Shown: in pieces, positions 1 through 9,489 of the stretch
How positions within the stretch are numbered: position 1 is the stretch's first letter
How the letters are laid out: every line of letters starts with the position of its first letter
Source of the DNA: Natrinema salifodinae
GTDB taxonomy: Archaea > Halobacteriota > Halobacteria > Halobacteriales > Natrialbaceae
Assembly (NCBI RefSeq): GCF_900110455.1
Contig: NZ_FOIS01000002.1
Coordinates: forward strand, 248,001 to 312,000
Reading direction: 5' to 3'
Length of the DNA: 64,000 nucleotides
Notes under the pieces: generated by a model
What the model saw: only the letters and a program-made list of their open reading frames with translations
Databases searched by the model: none
What the model was told of the DNA's origin: nothing
Translations under genes and position numbers: made by a program

Positions 1-288
1 CTGGAGCTGTACCGCCCCGTCGAGGTCGGTGAGGAACTCGTTGTGCTGGAGCACGTACTGGCCGCCCTCCAGGTGCCACCAGCCGTACTCGTCGTTGGAA
101 TCCTCGAGTTCCGTCGGCACCGGCTCGAGGTCGGCGTCTTCGAGCTCGTCACCGCCGAAGTCGATTCGGCCGGGGGCGGCCACCTCGTAGACGGCGCCGA
201 CCGTCAGATCGATGCCGTGCTCGTGGACTTGAACCGGTTCGTACACGAGGTTATCGACGCAGTCGGCGAGCGGATGGTCGGCGGACAT
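1..288 (-). CDS. dCTP deaminase/dUTPase-like protein, truncated by window edge
   Basis: An ATG at 288 opens a minus-strand frame that stays open for 96 codons to the window edge, so only the N-terminal part is present. The start MSADHPLADCVDNLVYEP and the later EYGWWHLEGGQYVLQHNE resemble, from memory, a haloarchaeal family usually labelled dCTP deaminase or dUTPase-like, which acts on pyrimidine deoxynucleotides. The catalytic part would lie beyond the edge, so activity cannot be judged. The opposite-strand frame at 43-297 is a shadow of this gene. Confidence 0.55.
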   Translation of the reverse strand, partial: MSADHPLADCVDNLVYEPVQVHEHGIDLTVGAVYEVAAPGRIDFGGDELEDADLEPVPTELEDSNDEYGWWHLEGGQYVLQHNEFLTDLDGAVQLQ

Positions 289-460
289 GTCGGGTGATAC
301 GATGGTTCCGAGCGCAAAAAAGATACTGTCGCCGGCGCTCGGGCGGACAGGGCGAGTCTCGTCTCTCGGACTCGCAGTTCCGAACTTGGACTCGGATTTG
401 AGCCCGGCCCGGAATCGGAACTGGCCCTAGTCCTATAGGCTGGCGCGCGTATTTTCCCCT

Positions 461-1129
461 ATGACCGACGTCCTCACCGACGAGATCGCGCGCTTCGTCC
501 GCGCGGTCGGTCCGGACCCGGACGAGACCCTGATCGAGATGGACGAGTACGCCGCCGCGGAGGGGTTCCCCCACGTCGGCCCCGAAGTGGGCTCGTTCCT
601 CCGCGTCGTCGCCAGGCTGGCCGACGCCGAGCGGGTCTTCGAGTTCGGCTCGGGGTACGGCTACTCGGCCTACTGGTTCGCCGAGGCGCTCCCCGAAGCC
701 GGCGAGATCGTCCTCACGGAGGTCGACGAGGACGAACTCGACCTCGCCCGCGAGTACATGGCGGCGGGCGGCTACGACGGAATCGCGCGGTACGAACTCG
801 GCGACGCGATGGCGACGATCGACCGCTACGACGGGCTGTTCGACGTGGTCCTGATCGATCATCAGAAGGAGCGCTACGCGGACGCGTTCGAGGCGGTTCG
901 CGACGACGTGCCGGTCGGCGGCGTCGTCGTCGCCGACAACGCGATCACGGCCAGCGTCGTCGATTTCGAGGACTTACTCGAGTGGGCACAAGGCGGCTCG
1001 CCGGCCGATCCCAACGAGCACACGCGGGGCGTCATCGACTATCTCGAGACGGTCCGCGCCGATCCGGCCTTCGAGACGGTCGCCGTCCCGCTTGGCGAGG
1101 GGATCGCGGTGAGCTACCGCGTCGAGTAA
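461..1129 (+). CDS. SAM-dependent O-methyltransferase
   Basis: A 222-residue class I methyltransferase of the O-methyltransferase (caffeoyl-CoA/catechol OMT-like) family. The SAM-binding glycine loop is visible as FEFGSGYGYSAYWFA near residues 60-75, followed by the acidic strand end LTEVDEDELDLA and a second acidic patch DVVLIDHQKERY near 130. There is no membrane segment, so it is cytoplasmic; the substrate cannot be told. A TATA-like TCCTATAGG at 430-438 lies about 25 bases before the ATG, which fits a leaderless transcript and supports this start. The 3' end overlaps the convergent membrane gene by 16 bases. Confidence 0.85.
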   Translation: MTDVLTDEIARFVRAVGPDPDETLIEMDEYAAAEGFPHVGPEVGSFLRVVARLADAERVFEFGSGYGYSAYWFAEALPEAGEIVLTEVDEDELDLAREYMAAGGYDGIARYELGDAMATIDRYDGLFDVVLIDHQKERYADAFEAVRDDVPVGGVVVADNAITASVVDFEDLLEWAQGGSPADPNEHTRGVIDYLETVRADPAFETVAVPLGEGIAVSYRVE

Positions 1130-1569
1130 TCGGAGGCCTCGCCCTCGAGCATCTGCTCGTCGGGGCTTTCGGCCGGTGCTGGCGAGCCGTACTCCCGGAA
1201 CCCGAGGAAGATCGTCGTCGCCGCGGCGGACAGCAGCGCCGCCCACGTCACCGCGGTGAGCGCGACGACCGTCGCCGCGGTCGGACCGGGCGCGACCGAG
1301 CTGACCGTTTCGAGGCCGACGGCGTGGGTCCCGGCGATTCCGAGGAAGGCCAGCCAGAGCCCGAGCGCCGTGCGAGCGAGCGATCGTCGGGAGATCGACT
1401 GCGCGTAGCGAGCGAGACAGTAGCTCCCGCCGACGGCCAACGCCGTCGCTCCGATAGTGAAACCGACCGTACCGGCGGCGTTCGCGACGCCGGCGACGGC
1501 GAAACAGGCGAGCGAGGCGGCGAGCAGGTATCGATCCGAACCGCGTGTTTCCGGAATCACGTCGTGCAC
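1114..1569 (-). CDS. Small four-helix membrane protein (paralogue A)
   Basis: A 151-residue protein with about four hydrophobic segments (roughly residues 13-35, 37-55, 66-90, 95-120) and a short acidic tail. It starts at a GTG at 1569; a strong AT-rich box (ACTATATATCC on the minus strand, near 1591-1601) lies upstream. No enzyme motif is visible. Its size, helix layout and tail pattern (aromatic-x-YG, then Pro and PxE..L) match the gene at 5311-5763, so the two look like paralogues on either side of the large histidine kinase. Function unknown. Confidence 0.7.
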   Translation of the reverse strand: MHDVIPETRGSDRYLLAASLACFAVAGVANAAGTVGFTIGATALAVGGSYCLARYAQSISRRSLARTALGLWLAFLGIAGTHAVGLETVSSVAPGPTAATVVALTAVTWAALLSAAATTIFLGFREYGSPAPAESPDEQMLEGEASDYSTR

Positions 1570-1647
1570 CGCTTTGCCGGGTTGAGTAGGTGATCGGATA
1601 TATAGTTGTTGGCTGGCTCTCGCAGCGCGAACTGTCTCGGGGCCTGG

Positions 1648-4600
1648 CTAGTCGGCCGCCGGCAGGGTGAACGAGAACGTCGCGCCCTCGCCCGGTTCGG
1701 AATCGACCCGGATCTCGCCGTCGTGGCGCTCGACGATGCGGCGACAGAGCGCGAGTCCGATGCCGGTCCCGTCGTACTCCTCGCGGCCGTGCAGGCGCTG
1801 GAACACCTCGAAGATGCGGTCCTGCTGATCCGGATCGATGCCGATGCCCTCGTCCGCGACCGAGAGCTTCCAGGTCCGTCCCTGTCGTTCGGCGGTGACG
1901 CGTACGTGCGGCGGGTCGTCGCCGCAGTACTCGATCGCGTTCGACAGCAGGTTCTGGAACACCTGGCGAAATTGGCTCGGGTCGCCTTCGACGCGCGGCA
2001 GGTCGTCGATCGTCAGTTCGGCGTCGGTCTCCTCGATCCGGAACTGGAGGTCCTCGCGGACGTCGGCAACGATGTCGTCGAGGTCGACCGGTTCGAACGG
2101 CTCGCCCTGCGTTTCGATGCGGGAGTACGCGAGCAGGCCGTCGATCATCTCGCGCATCCGGTCGGCGCCGTCGACGGCGTACTCGATGAACTCCTCGCCG
2201 TCGTCGTCGAGGTCGTCGGCGTAGCGGCTCTCGATCAGGGAGAGGTAGCTCGAGATCATTCGCAAGGGTTCCTGGAGGTCGTGAGAGGCCGCGTACGCGA
2301 ACTGCTCTAAGCGCTCGTTCGATTCCTCGAGTCGCCGCTGGTACTCCGTTCGTTCGGTGATATCCTGAACGACGAGCATCCCCGCGCTAACCGCCTCCCC
2401 CGTGCGGATGGGGAGGGTGTGGGCGCGCAGCTCCCGATCGCAGTGGGTCACCTCGAAGGTGCGCTCCTCGCCGTCGATCGCGGCCCGGAAGTGGGGTTCG
2501 ATCTCCGAGAGCAGGTCGTCGGAGTACCGCTCGTGAATCGTCTGCCCGAGCACCGCATCTCGTTCGACGTCGAGGTCGTCGAGCAACTGGCCGCCGGCCG
2601 CGGTGTACCGCAACTCGTCGTCGAACAGGGCGACGATTCCGTCCGGGAAGTTCTCGGCGAGCGTCCGGTAGCGCTGCTCGCTTTCCTCGAGCCGGCGCTG
2701 GCGCTCCCGACGCTCGGTAACGTCCCGGACGACGCCGATCCGCTCGCGTTCCCCGCCGGGCGTCGACAGGGTCGTGACGGTCGTCTCGACGGGGACGCGG
2801 TCGCCGCCGTTCGTCCGGAGCTCCGTTTCGACCGTCGACACGTCGGTCTGGTCGGTCGCGAGCTCCCGTGCGAGTTCCATCGCCTCCTCGTCGACGACCA
2901 GGGAGGCGTGCGCGCCGAGCAGCTCCTCGCGGTCGTAGCCGGTCAGATCCGCGTACGCCCGGTTGACCGTCGTGAACCGACCGTCCGCGTCGAGCGCGTA
3001 GATCCCGTCCTCGATGGTCTCGACGAGCGCCTCGTACTTCGCGAGCGCCCGCTCGCGCTCCTTGCGCTCGGTGACGTCGCGGAAGTACACCGACAGGCCG
3101 GTCTCGGAGGGGTACGCGGTGAACTCGAGCCAGGCGTCGAGCGAGGCGGCGTCCGTCTCGACGGTGACCCCCTCCTGAGTCTCCATCGCTTCGTGGAACG
3201 CCGCTCTGACCCGGCCGTCCGAATCGTCCTCGTAGACGTCCCAGAAGGAGCGGCCGAGCAGCTCCGTTTCGGACCGCTGCATGATCTCGGCGGCGCGGTC
3301 GTTGACGTGGGTGAACCGCCACTCGTCGTCGAGCGCGTAGAACGCGTCCGAGACGCGCCCGAGGATCTCGCTCAGTTCGGTCTCGAGTTCGTGCTTGCGC
3401 CGCTCGAGGCGGCGTTCGTGCTCCTTGAGCGCCGTGACGTCCTCGCCGGCGGAGATGACCCGTTCGAGGCCGCCGTCGGGACCGAACACCGGGACAGCGG
3501 TGATTGAGAACCAGGTCCGCTCTCCGTCCAAGCCCTCGATCGCGAGTTCCTCGCCGTACACGGGCTCGCCGGTCGCCCTGACGCGCGCCGAGGGACCGTC
3601 CTCGGGGTCGAGGGAGTCGCCGTCGGCGTCGACGACGTCCAGTTCGGCGAGCAGTTCGGTCTCGCCGAGGGGCTCGCGGTCGCCGAGGCCGAGCGACGAC
3701 TGGGCGTGCCGGTTCGCCGAGACGGGCTCGCCGTCGGCGTTCTCGACCGAAATCGCGACCGGCGCGGTCTGGAGGAGCGCCTCGGTCTGTGTGCGCTCGC
3801 GTTCGAGGGTCCGCTCGTGGTGGAGGCGGTCGAACGTGGCTTCGAGGCTCGAGGCGACGATTCGGGCCAGCGAGCGATCCCCGTCGTCGAACGCGTTCCG
3901 CTCCTCGGAACCGATGAGGACGACGCCGTGGTCGCCAATCGGGAGGCAGATCTCGCTGCGGACCGGCGTGTCGGGGTTGTACACGTCCGCGGCGGTCGTC
4001 ACGTCGTCGTAGATCACCGGCTCCCCGGAGTCGAAGACGCGCCAGGCGACTCCCTCGTCGGAGCCGAACGTCGGGATGTCGTCGAACAGGGCCGCGGCCG
4101 GCTCGGACCAGGCGACCGGCTCGAGCGCGTCCGTCTCGGGGTCGTGGAGGAAGACGCCGTTGATCTCGAGGTCCAAGATGTCCGTGAGGTGTCGGCAGGC
4201 CTGGTCGGCGACCGCCTCGCGGCTGCCGGTGGTGAGCCACTCGCGGACGGCCTCGTTCAGGCGGCGAAGCTGGTAGGCCCGGTGGTGCTGGTCGGTAACG
4301 TCGTAGTAGAGTTCGACGCGGCCGCCCGCGTAGGGGCCGGATTCGATCGGCTTGCTCCGGTGTTCGAGCCGCCGCTCCGCGCGGCCGTCGCCCGACGTGA
4401 CGCGACACTCGAAGCGTTCGGCGCCGCTGTTGTCCTCGTAGGTCGCCGTGACGATATCGGCGAACCGGTCCGGCTCGGCGATCCGTTCGCCGATCGTTTC
4501 CTCTATCACCTGTCGATTGTCGCGGCCGACGACAGCCGTCCGATCGAGTCCGAAGTACCGCTCCGCGGCGTCGTTGATCCACGCGACGTCGAACGCGTCG

Positions 4601-5190
4601 TCGAGTACGAAGACGCCCACGTCGGCCTCCTCGAGCACTGCGGCGATGGATTCGAAGGAGGGCGTCGGCACCGCTTCTGGCTCCGCCTCCGCTCCTCCCG
4701 CTCTCTCCGATTCCGATTCGGTCGTCGGCCCCGATTCTCGGACGTCGAGATTTCGAACGATTCCGATCGACCCCCGTCGGCCGTCCGCGGTCGGGCCGGG
4801 GACGCGTTCGAGTCGCAGTTCGCAGGATCGATCGGTTCCGTTCGCCGTCCGAACCGTGCTCTCGATCGAGAGCGCGCCGACGCGGTCCGGGTGCGTCTCC
4901 GTTTCCGCATCCGACGCTGCGAGGCCGCGGCCGGCCGACGTGTCGGGCGCGAGCGCCTCGAGTGCGCCGTCTCCGACGAGCGCCGAAACGTGTTCGCCGC
5001 GGAGCGTCTCGCGGTCGTACCCCGTCGCCTCGAGGAGCGTCTCGTCGATCGCGACGACGCGGTCGTCGGCATCCAACTGGAAGACGCCGCCCGGAACGGT
5101 GTCGACGAGGGTTCGGAACCACCGGCGCGCGGCTCGCTCGTCGCCCACGCGCCAGGGCGTCGGCCCGGTCGACTCCGGCCGTTCAGTCAT
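1648..5190 (-). CDS. Multi-PAS/GAF sensor histidine kinase
   Basis: A soluble sensor kinase of about 1180 residues. In order, approximately: PAS at 23-150, PAS at 185-295, a GAF-like domain at 315-465, then four more PAS domains (485-600, 620-735, 745-855, 865-965), a HisKA dimerisation domain with the phosphate-accepting histidine in SHDLQEPLRM, and a C-terminal HATPase with NLLSNAIEY, DEGIGI and GTGIGLAL. No membrane helix is seen, so it probably senses cytoplasmic or redox/small-molecule cues. The frame is open to 5271, but the ATG at 5190 is preferred because CTTATGGG on the minus strand (5213-5220) sits where a TATA box for a leaderless start should be. No response regulator is adjacent, as is common for haloarchaeal kinases. 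Its membrane-protein neighbours may be functionally linked; that is inference. Confidence 0.93.
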   Translation of the reverse strand: MTERPESTGPTPWRVGDERAARRWFRTLVDTVPGGVFQLDADDRVVAIDETLLEATGYDRETLRGEHVSALVGDGALEALAPDTSAGRGLAASDAETETHPDRVGALSIESTVRTANGTDRSCELRLERVPGPTADGRRGSIGIVRNLDVRESGPTTESESERAGGAEAEPEAVPTPSFESIAAVLEEADVGVFVLDDAFDVAWINDAAERYFGLDRTAVVGRDNRQVIEETIGERIAEPDRFADIVTATYEDNSGAERFECRVTSGDGRAERRLEHRSKPIESGPYAGGRVELYYDVTDQHHRAYQLRRLNEAVREWLTTGSREAVADQACRHLTDILDLEINGVFLHDPETDALEPVAWSEPAAALFDDIPTFGSDEGVAWRVFDSGEPVIYDDVTTAADVYNPDTPVRSEICLPIGDHGVVLIGSEERNAFDDGDRSLARIVASSLEATFDRLHHERTLERERTQTEALLQTAPVAISVENADGEPVSANRHAQSSLGLGDREPLGETELLAELDVVDADGDSLDPEDGPSARVRATGEPVYGEELAIEGLDGERTWFSITAVPVFGPDGGLERVISAGEDVTALKEHERRLERRKHELETELSEILGRVSDAFYALDDEWRFTHVNDRAAEIMQRSETELLGRSFWDVYEDDSDGRVRAAFHEAMETQEGVTVETDAASLDAWLEFTAYPSETGLSVYFRDVTERKERERALAKYEALVETIEDGIYALDADGRFTTVNRAYADLTGYDREELLGAHASLVVDEEAMELARELATDQTDVSTVETELRTNGGDRVPVETTVTTLSTPGGERERIGVVRDVTERRERQRRLEESEQRYRTLAENFPDGIVALFDDELRYTAAGGQLLDDLDVERDAVLGQTIHERYSDDLLSEIEPHFRAAIDGEERTFEVTHCDRELRAHTLPIRTGEAVSAGMLVVQDITERTEYQRRLEESNERLEQFAYAASHDLQEPLRMISSYLSLIESRYADDLDDDGEEFIEYAVDGADRMREMIDGLLAYSRIETQGEPFEPVDLDDIVADVREDLQFRIEETDAELTIDDLPRVEGDPSQFRQVFQNLLSNAIEYCGDDPPHVRVTAERQGRTWKLSVADEGIGIDPDQQDRIFEVFQRLHGREEYDGTGIGLALCRRIVERHDGEIRVDSEPGEGATFSFTLPAAD

Positions 5191-5310
5191 TGGGCGAAAA
5201 AGGGTGCTCGAACCCATAAGTCCAGCGTTGACCGTCCTCGTCGGCGTGGCGGCTCTTAACGGTCGCGACACCCGCCGTCGCCGGACCGACCGTCGGCGAG
5301 TTGCAGCCGA

Positions 5311-5763
5311 TCAGTCGTCCGTTCCGTCCGTCAGAACCCGCTCTTCCGGCGTCGGTCGGCCGGGATGGATACCGTACCAGGCGAACCCGTAGAGGACGCT
5401 CATCGACGCGGCACAGAAGACGGTCGCGCCGGCGACGGCCTCGAGCGCGACGGCGGCGAGCGGCCCGGCGAGCGCATCGCCGACGGCCGCGGCGGCCTCG
5501 CTCTCGGGGGCCGCCACCAGCGCGTGCGGGAGGAAGGCCGCGACCGCGAGCAGCCACCAGCGCTTCGCGGTGCGTCGCAGTCGCGCGACCCCGTACTCGC
5601 GTGCGGTGCTCGTGACCCCGGCGACGCCGACCGTCACGAAGACGAGCGCGGGGACCAAGCGGAATGGAGAGTCAAATACGATATTACTTGCGACGCCGGC
5701 GGCGACGAGCGCGACGCCGCTGACCAGCGGGAGAATCGAGCGGAGCGACCCTGATCGAGACAT
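5311..5763 (-). CDS. Small four-helix membrane protein (paralogue B)
   Basis: A 150-residue protein with four hydrophobic stretches (about 9-30, 33-52, 68-84, 97-128) and a short acidic tail. It lies 120 bases upstream of the histidine kinase on the same strand and starts at the ATG at 5763. Length, helix order and the end motif WYGIHPGRPTPEERVL parallel the protein at 1114-1569 (REYGSPAPAESPDEQML). No catalytic motif is visible; function unknown. Confidence 0.7.
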   Translation of the reverse strand: MSRSGSLRSILPLVSGVALVAAGVASNIVFDSPFRLVPALVFVTVGVAGVTSTAREYGVARLRRTAKRWWLLAVAAFLPHALVAAPESEAAAAVGDALAGPLAAVALEAVAGATVFCAASMSVLYGFAWYGIHPGRPTPEERVLTDGTDD

Positions 5764-5901
5764 GCTGCCGTCGGTAGCGGCGGATTGTACAAAACTCCCG
5801 CGGACCGCCGGCGCCGGCGGTCGACGGCTCGCGCCGGACGCGCGCTTCGGCGGACAACAAAAGATGGATTACCGGGGCCACCGAGTCGACCGTGAGAACG
5901 A

Positions 5902-6456
5902 ATGGGGACACGCGATCGAGCGGAACGGGGGACGACCGCGGACGTTAGGGGGCGCATCTCGGAATCGGCGGCGTTCGTCGCCGACCGCGCGGCGCGCATC
6001 GCCTCGCGACTGCCCGGCCGCAGACTCGCGGCGGCCGGCCGCCGCTACTGGCAGCGACGGGTTCGGGAGCAGCCCGACCGGTACCAGGCGTCGATCACCT
6101 TTCCGACGGCGCCGGACCGCCCGACGGTCGCCGAGATCCACGACTGGATCGGTGACCTCGAGCGCGCGTTCGAGGGCCACCTCGACGTCTACGCCAGGCG
6201 CGGGAGCGTCGCGGTCGTTACGGATCCCGTTTCCGACGCACGATTCGACGCGGACGCGTTCGAGGCGGTCTGCGAGCGAATCGAAGACGGCTACGCCGGG
6301 ACGCACGCGATCTCGCACATCGAAAAATGGCGGCGGATCGACGGGCGGCTCGTCAGAGCGCACGTAATCGTCCCCGTCAAGCCGCTCTTTCCGCACGCCG
6401 CGGCGGACGACGACGCGGCGCAGGATCGCTCGGCAAGCGGGATCGAGGCCGACTGA
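5902..6456 (+). CDS. Conserved-looking hypothetical protein
   Basis: A 184-residue soluble protein with no family I recognise. The first 60 residues are Arg/Ala rich and probably helical; the core from about residue 60 to 160 (QASITFPTAPDRPTVAEI, then LERAFEGHLDVYARRGSVAVV) has a compact alternating alpha/beta look. It lies between the membrane protein at 5311 and the channel-like gene at 6511, and both neighbours read the other way, so it is its own unit. A GTG ten bases upstream (5892) is out of frame; the ATG at 5902 is the natural start. The coding bias fits its neighbours. Confidence 0.6.
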   Translation: MGTRDRAERGTTADVRGRISESAAFVADRAARIASRLPGRRLAAAGRRYWQRRVREQPDRYQASITFPTAPDRPTVAEIHDWIGDLERAFEGHLDVYARRGSVAVVTDPVSDARFDADAFEAVCERIEDGYAGTHAISHIEKWRRIDGRLVRAHVIVPVKPLFPHAAADDDAAQDRSASGIEAD

Positions 6457-6510
6457 AGCGGCAGATCGTCCGTTCCGAGTCGAACGGAACGGGGCCACTT
6501 GCGAGTCGCT

Positions 6511-7335
6511 TCAGTCGTCGTCGCCTGGCCCAGGGCCCGGTTCCGAGCCCGGTTCGCGATCGGCACCGGCGCCCGGGGATTGGCCGCTCCCCGTGCGATC
6601 GCCGCTTCGAGAGCGGCCGCTGGTCTCGCCCTCGCTTGGCGCGACCTCGCTCGTCCGGCTCATCCAGCGGTCGATGTTCTCGGCGACGTAGTCCTTGCCG
6701 CCCCAGCCGAAGGCGACGCCGGCGCCGATGGCGATGGCCGCACCGAGCCCCCACGCGAGCGCTCGCGCGAACACGTAGAGGATGCCGACGTCGATTCCCA
6801 TCGTGTCGAGACCGATGACGATCGCCGTAAAGTAGAGGAAGATCCGCGCGCCGTTGGCGAACCAACTGGTGTAGGCGGTCTCGGTCGCCGCCCTGGTTCG
6901 TTCGATGGCGTCGCCGATGAAGTCGGCGATGACGAACCCGAAGACGATGACCAACAGGCCGGCGACGAACGCCGGCAGGTACGAGACCGCGGTCGAGATC
7001 CACTGTGACAGCGTGGCGATCGCCAGCGCGTTCGCCGCGGCGAGGACCGCCAGGCCGTAGACGAACCACTTCGCGAGCTTGCCGAAGGCGTTCGAGACGG
7101 CTCGTTCAGTTCCGCCGAGTATGCGCCCCAGCGGCGTCTCGAGGACCATCCGGTCGAGTTCGACGCCGTCGGCGAGTCGGCGCACGACGCCGGCCGCGGC
7201 GCGGCCGATGATCCAGCCGATGAACAGGATCACCAGCGCGCCGATCAGCCGCGGGAGGAACGTGATGAGTTCCGCGACCGGGTCTTGCAGCCAGTCCGGG
7301 ACCTGTGCTTGTTGAGCGGGGTATAATCGCACCAT
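6511..7335 (-). CDS. Mechanosensitive ion channel-like membrane protein (TM_helix type)
   Basis: A 274-residue integral membrane protein. Its first helix LIGALVILFIGWIIGRAAAG and the later ALAIATLSQWIS plus FVAGLLVIVFGFVIADFIG follow the repeated pattern of the TM_helix/CmpX-type relatives of MscS, in which paired helices follow amphipathic stretches. Five hydrophobic segments fit (about 27-50, 87-108, 118-150, 175-193, 200-225). The C-terminal tail of 45 residues is charged and disordered. A typical MscS beta domain is absent, so a stress-linked membrane function is possible but gating is unproven. The frame extends upstream to 7656, but that part is Arg-rich and unlike a haloarchaeal protein; the ATG at 7335 is chosen. 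Confidence 0.8.
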   Translation of the reverse strand: MVRLYPAQQAQVPDWLQDPVAELITFLPRLIGALVILFIGWIIGRAAAGVVRRLADGVELDRMVLETPLGRILGGTERAVSNAFGKLAKWFVYGLAVLAAANALAIATLSQWISTAVSYLPAFVAGLLVIVFGFVIADFIGDAIERTRAATETAYTSWFANGARIFLYFTAIVIGLDTMGIDVGILYVFARALAWGLGAAIAIGAGVAFGWGGKDYVAENIDRWMSRTSEVAPSEGETSGRSRSGDRTGSGQSPGAGADREPGSEPGPGPGDDD

Positions 7336-8099
7336 GTGCGCCGATACTCGTCCGCGTGCGCCCTTCGTAATTGAGTGGCTATCAATTATCCGTGAAACCA
7401 ACTGTTCGCGACTGCGACGGGCGTCGCGATTGAAGTGTCTGTTACGGCGAATTGCGCGGCGACTGTACCGTGGCGGATCGATACGGGTCACGCACGGTTC
7501 GAGCGCCGAATCGCGATCGATCGCGGGCCGAATCTGTGCGCCGTCGAGCGATAAACGGATATTGCGGCTGACCCCAGATCGGGATCGGTTTCGCCCATCT
7601 CGCGACCGTAACTCGCATCCGCCACTGCCCGATCGAACGTGTCCAGTTTCATGCATAGCACGGGACCGGCGTCGCGGTGATCGAGACCGCGTCGAACGAG
7701 TGCGAACCGCTGATTGTTTCGTCGTGACGGAACTTAGCGATCCGCCGACCGCCCCGGTTCCAATTTCAGGCCAGATTGGGCGGAATAGTCGTCGAAGCGC
7801 CGATTTTCGGGGATAGAAATCGAATTTACCGATCGGGACGCCGTGATCGTGTCCGAATCAACGGTTCAGAACGCGACTCTCACCGTCGAAATCGGCCGTG
7901 AGATCCCGTATTCGGTAATAACTATTTACCACTGCCGCTGCAGTCGCGTCGACGGCAGCGTCGCTCAGTCGTCCGCTCGATATCGAGGACGATTTTTCGG
8001 CCCGGTCCGCCGCGAGCGCGGCCCCGTCGTCGGTCGTTCGTCGGTCGTACACCGTCGTTCTACGATACGCTATTGGTCGTCCGGCCACGACTGTGGGCC
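7336..8099. other. Long intergenic region between divergent genes
   Basis: 764 bases between two divergently read genes. It is richer in A/T than its flanks and holds several short palindromes, including CGCGATCGATCGCG at 7512-7525. The frames open here (7334-7816 plus, 7858-8088 minus) code for Arg-rich, non-acidic products and are not credible genes. I see no tRNA, no tandem repeat and no transposon end. It should contain the two divergent promoters; the rest is unexplained. Confidence 0.5.
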
Positions 8100-8870
8100 A
8101 TGTATCTCGGCGACGAAGCCTGGCCGGATCTCGAGTCGTACTTCGAGTCGGAATCGATCGCGCTCGTCCCGCTGGGGTCGACGGAACAGCACGGGCCGCA
8201 CCTGCCGGAGGCGACCGACCACCTGATCGCGGAGGCGTTCGCGCGGGCGGCCGCCGACCGGACCGGCTACCTCTGCACGCCGACGATCAACATCGGCGTC
8301 AGCGGTCACCACCGCCAGTTCCACGGGACGATGTGGGTTGATCCGCCGGAATTCCGGCAGTACGTGGAATCGATGACGCGCAACCTCACGTCCCACGGCA
8401 TCGACCGCGTGATCTACGTCAACGCCCACGGCGGGAACGTACCCCATCTGCGGGAGGTCGGCGCGCGGCTCCGCCAGGCCGAGGTTGCCTACGCAATCGA
8501 GTGGATGTGGGACGAGTCGATCCCGGAGCTGGTCGACGACCTCTTCGAACAGAATGGGCCCCACGGGGGGCCGAAGGAAACGTCGATGATTCAGTACCTC
8601 GAGTCGGATCTGGTCCACGATGACCGGCTTCGGGAGGCCAAGGAGGGCGGCGTCCCGAGCGTCGACGCGGCCGGAACGGTCAGACACGGCTCGCGGACGT
8701 TCTACGACGCGGCGGACAACACGGACAACGGCGTATTGGGCGACCAGACGGACGCGACGGCCGAGAAGGGGCGACAGCTGTTCGAGGCGGCGAGCGACCA
8801 GCTCGTCTACCTGTGCGAGTGGCTCGCCGACCAGCCGTTCGAGGCCTTGCTCCCGAAGGAGCACGTCTGA
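8100..8870 (+). CDS. Creatininase/ArfB-family amidohydrolase
   Basis: A 256-residue enzyme of the creatininase fold, a metal-dependent C-N hydrolase family. Family motifs are clear: [20 protein letters not shown] near the N-terminus (metal ligands E, H and D), [17 protein letters not shown] and [11 protein letters not shown]. In archaea this family includes ArfB, the formamide hydrolase of the riboflavin/F420 pathway, as well as creatininase and MftE-like members, so the substrate is open. The ATG at 8100 removes nine unlikely upstream residues. The next gene is nikR, but 110 bases separate them and nikR has its own promoter. Confidence 0.85.
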   Translation: MYLGDEAWPDLESYFESESIALVPLGSTEQHGPHLPEATDHLIAEAFARAAADRTGYLCTPTINIGVSGHHRQFHGTMWVDPPEFRQYVESMTRNLTSHGIDRVIYVNAHGGNVPHLREVGARLRQAEVAYAIEWMWDESIPELVDDLFEQNGPHGGPKETSMIQYLESDLVHDDRLREAKEGGVPSVDAAGTVRHGSRTFYDAADNTDNGVLGDQTDATAEKGRQLFEAASDQLVYLCEWLADQPFEALLPKEHV

Positions 8871-8980
8871 GTTCCGTCGACCGCCGACGGCCGCGTTTCG
8901 AGCCGAAGCGGCCGGGCTCGAGATATCGACGGACGGTTTCGATGATAAACCTTAATAGATTGTGCCGGCCGAGTTATTAT

Positions 8981-9406
8981 ATGGCAGTCGTCAGCGTCTC
9001 GATGCCCGACGAACTCCTCGAACGGCTCGATCAGTTCGCCGAGGAGCACGGGTACACCGGTCGGAGCGAAGTCGTCAGGGAAGCCTCGCGCAACCTTCTC
9101 GGGGAATTCGAGGACACCAGGCTCGAGGACCGGGACCTGATGGGAATCGTCACGGTGCTGTTCGACTACGAGACCACGAGCGTCGAGGAGCGGATGATGC
9201 ACCTGCGCCACGAACACGAGGACCTGGTCGCCTCGAACTTCCACAGTCACGTCGGTGACCACTATTGCATGGAACTGTTCGTGCTTGAGGGCGAACTCGA
9301 GGATATCTCGACGTTTGTCGGGAAGATCCGGGCGACCAAGGACGCGCTGACCGTCGACTACTCCGTCATCCCGGTCGATAGCTTCGATCCGCTCGCTCAG
9401 GGTTGA
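8981..9406 (+). CDS. nikR: Nickel-responsive transcriptional regulator NikR
   Basis: A 141-residue ribbon-helix-helix repressor. Residues 1-45 form the CopG-type DNA-binding part ([20 protein letters not shown], then RSEVVREA). The C-terminal ACT-like metal domain keeps the set of nickel ligands known from Escherichia coli NikR, each shifted by one: H77, H88, H90 and C96. CTTAATAG at 8951-8958 lies about 27 bases before the ATG, so the mRNA is probably leaderless; the upstream in-frame extension is rejected. Nickel uptake genes are not in the window, so its targets probably lie elsewhere. Confidence 0.93.
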   Translation: MAVVSVSMPDELLERLDQFAEEHGYTGRSEVVREASRNLLGEFEDTRLEDRDLMGIVTVLFDYETTSVEERMMHLRHEHEDLVASNFHSHVGDHYCMELFVLEGELEDISTFVGKIRATKDALTVDYSVIPVDSFDPLAQG

Positions 9407-9489
9407 GGTGACAGGTTTCGTACTAGAATCGCACTCGGAGACGGAAACGGAACGCGTAGTTTTACTGGTAGCCCGACCAATGTGGACGC

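Noticed and set aside
2387-5122. A 911-codon open frame antisense in frame to the histidine kinase
   Set aside because: The product is almost all Arg, Gly and Pro, as expected of an alternative frame of a GC-rich gene, and the kinase in the other frame has complete domains.
7334-7816. Open frame of 160 codons in the long intergenic region
   Set aside because: Basic and Cys/Arg-rich product, no family resemblance, and the frame begins inside the start of the channel gene.
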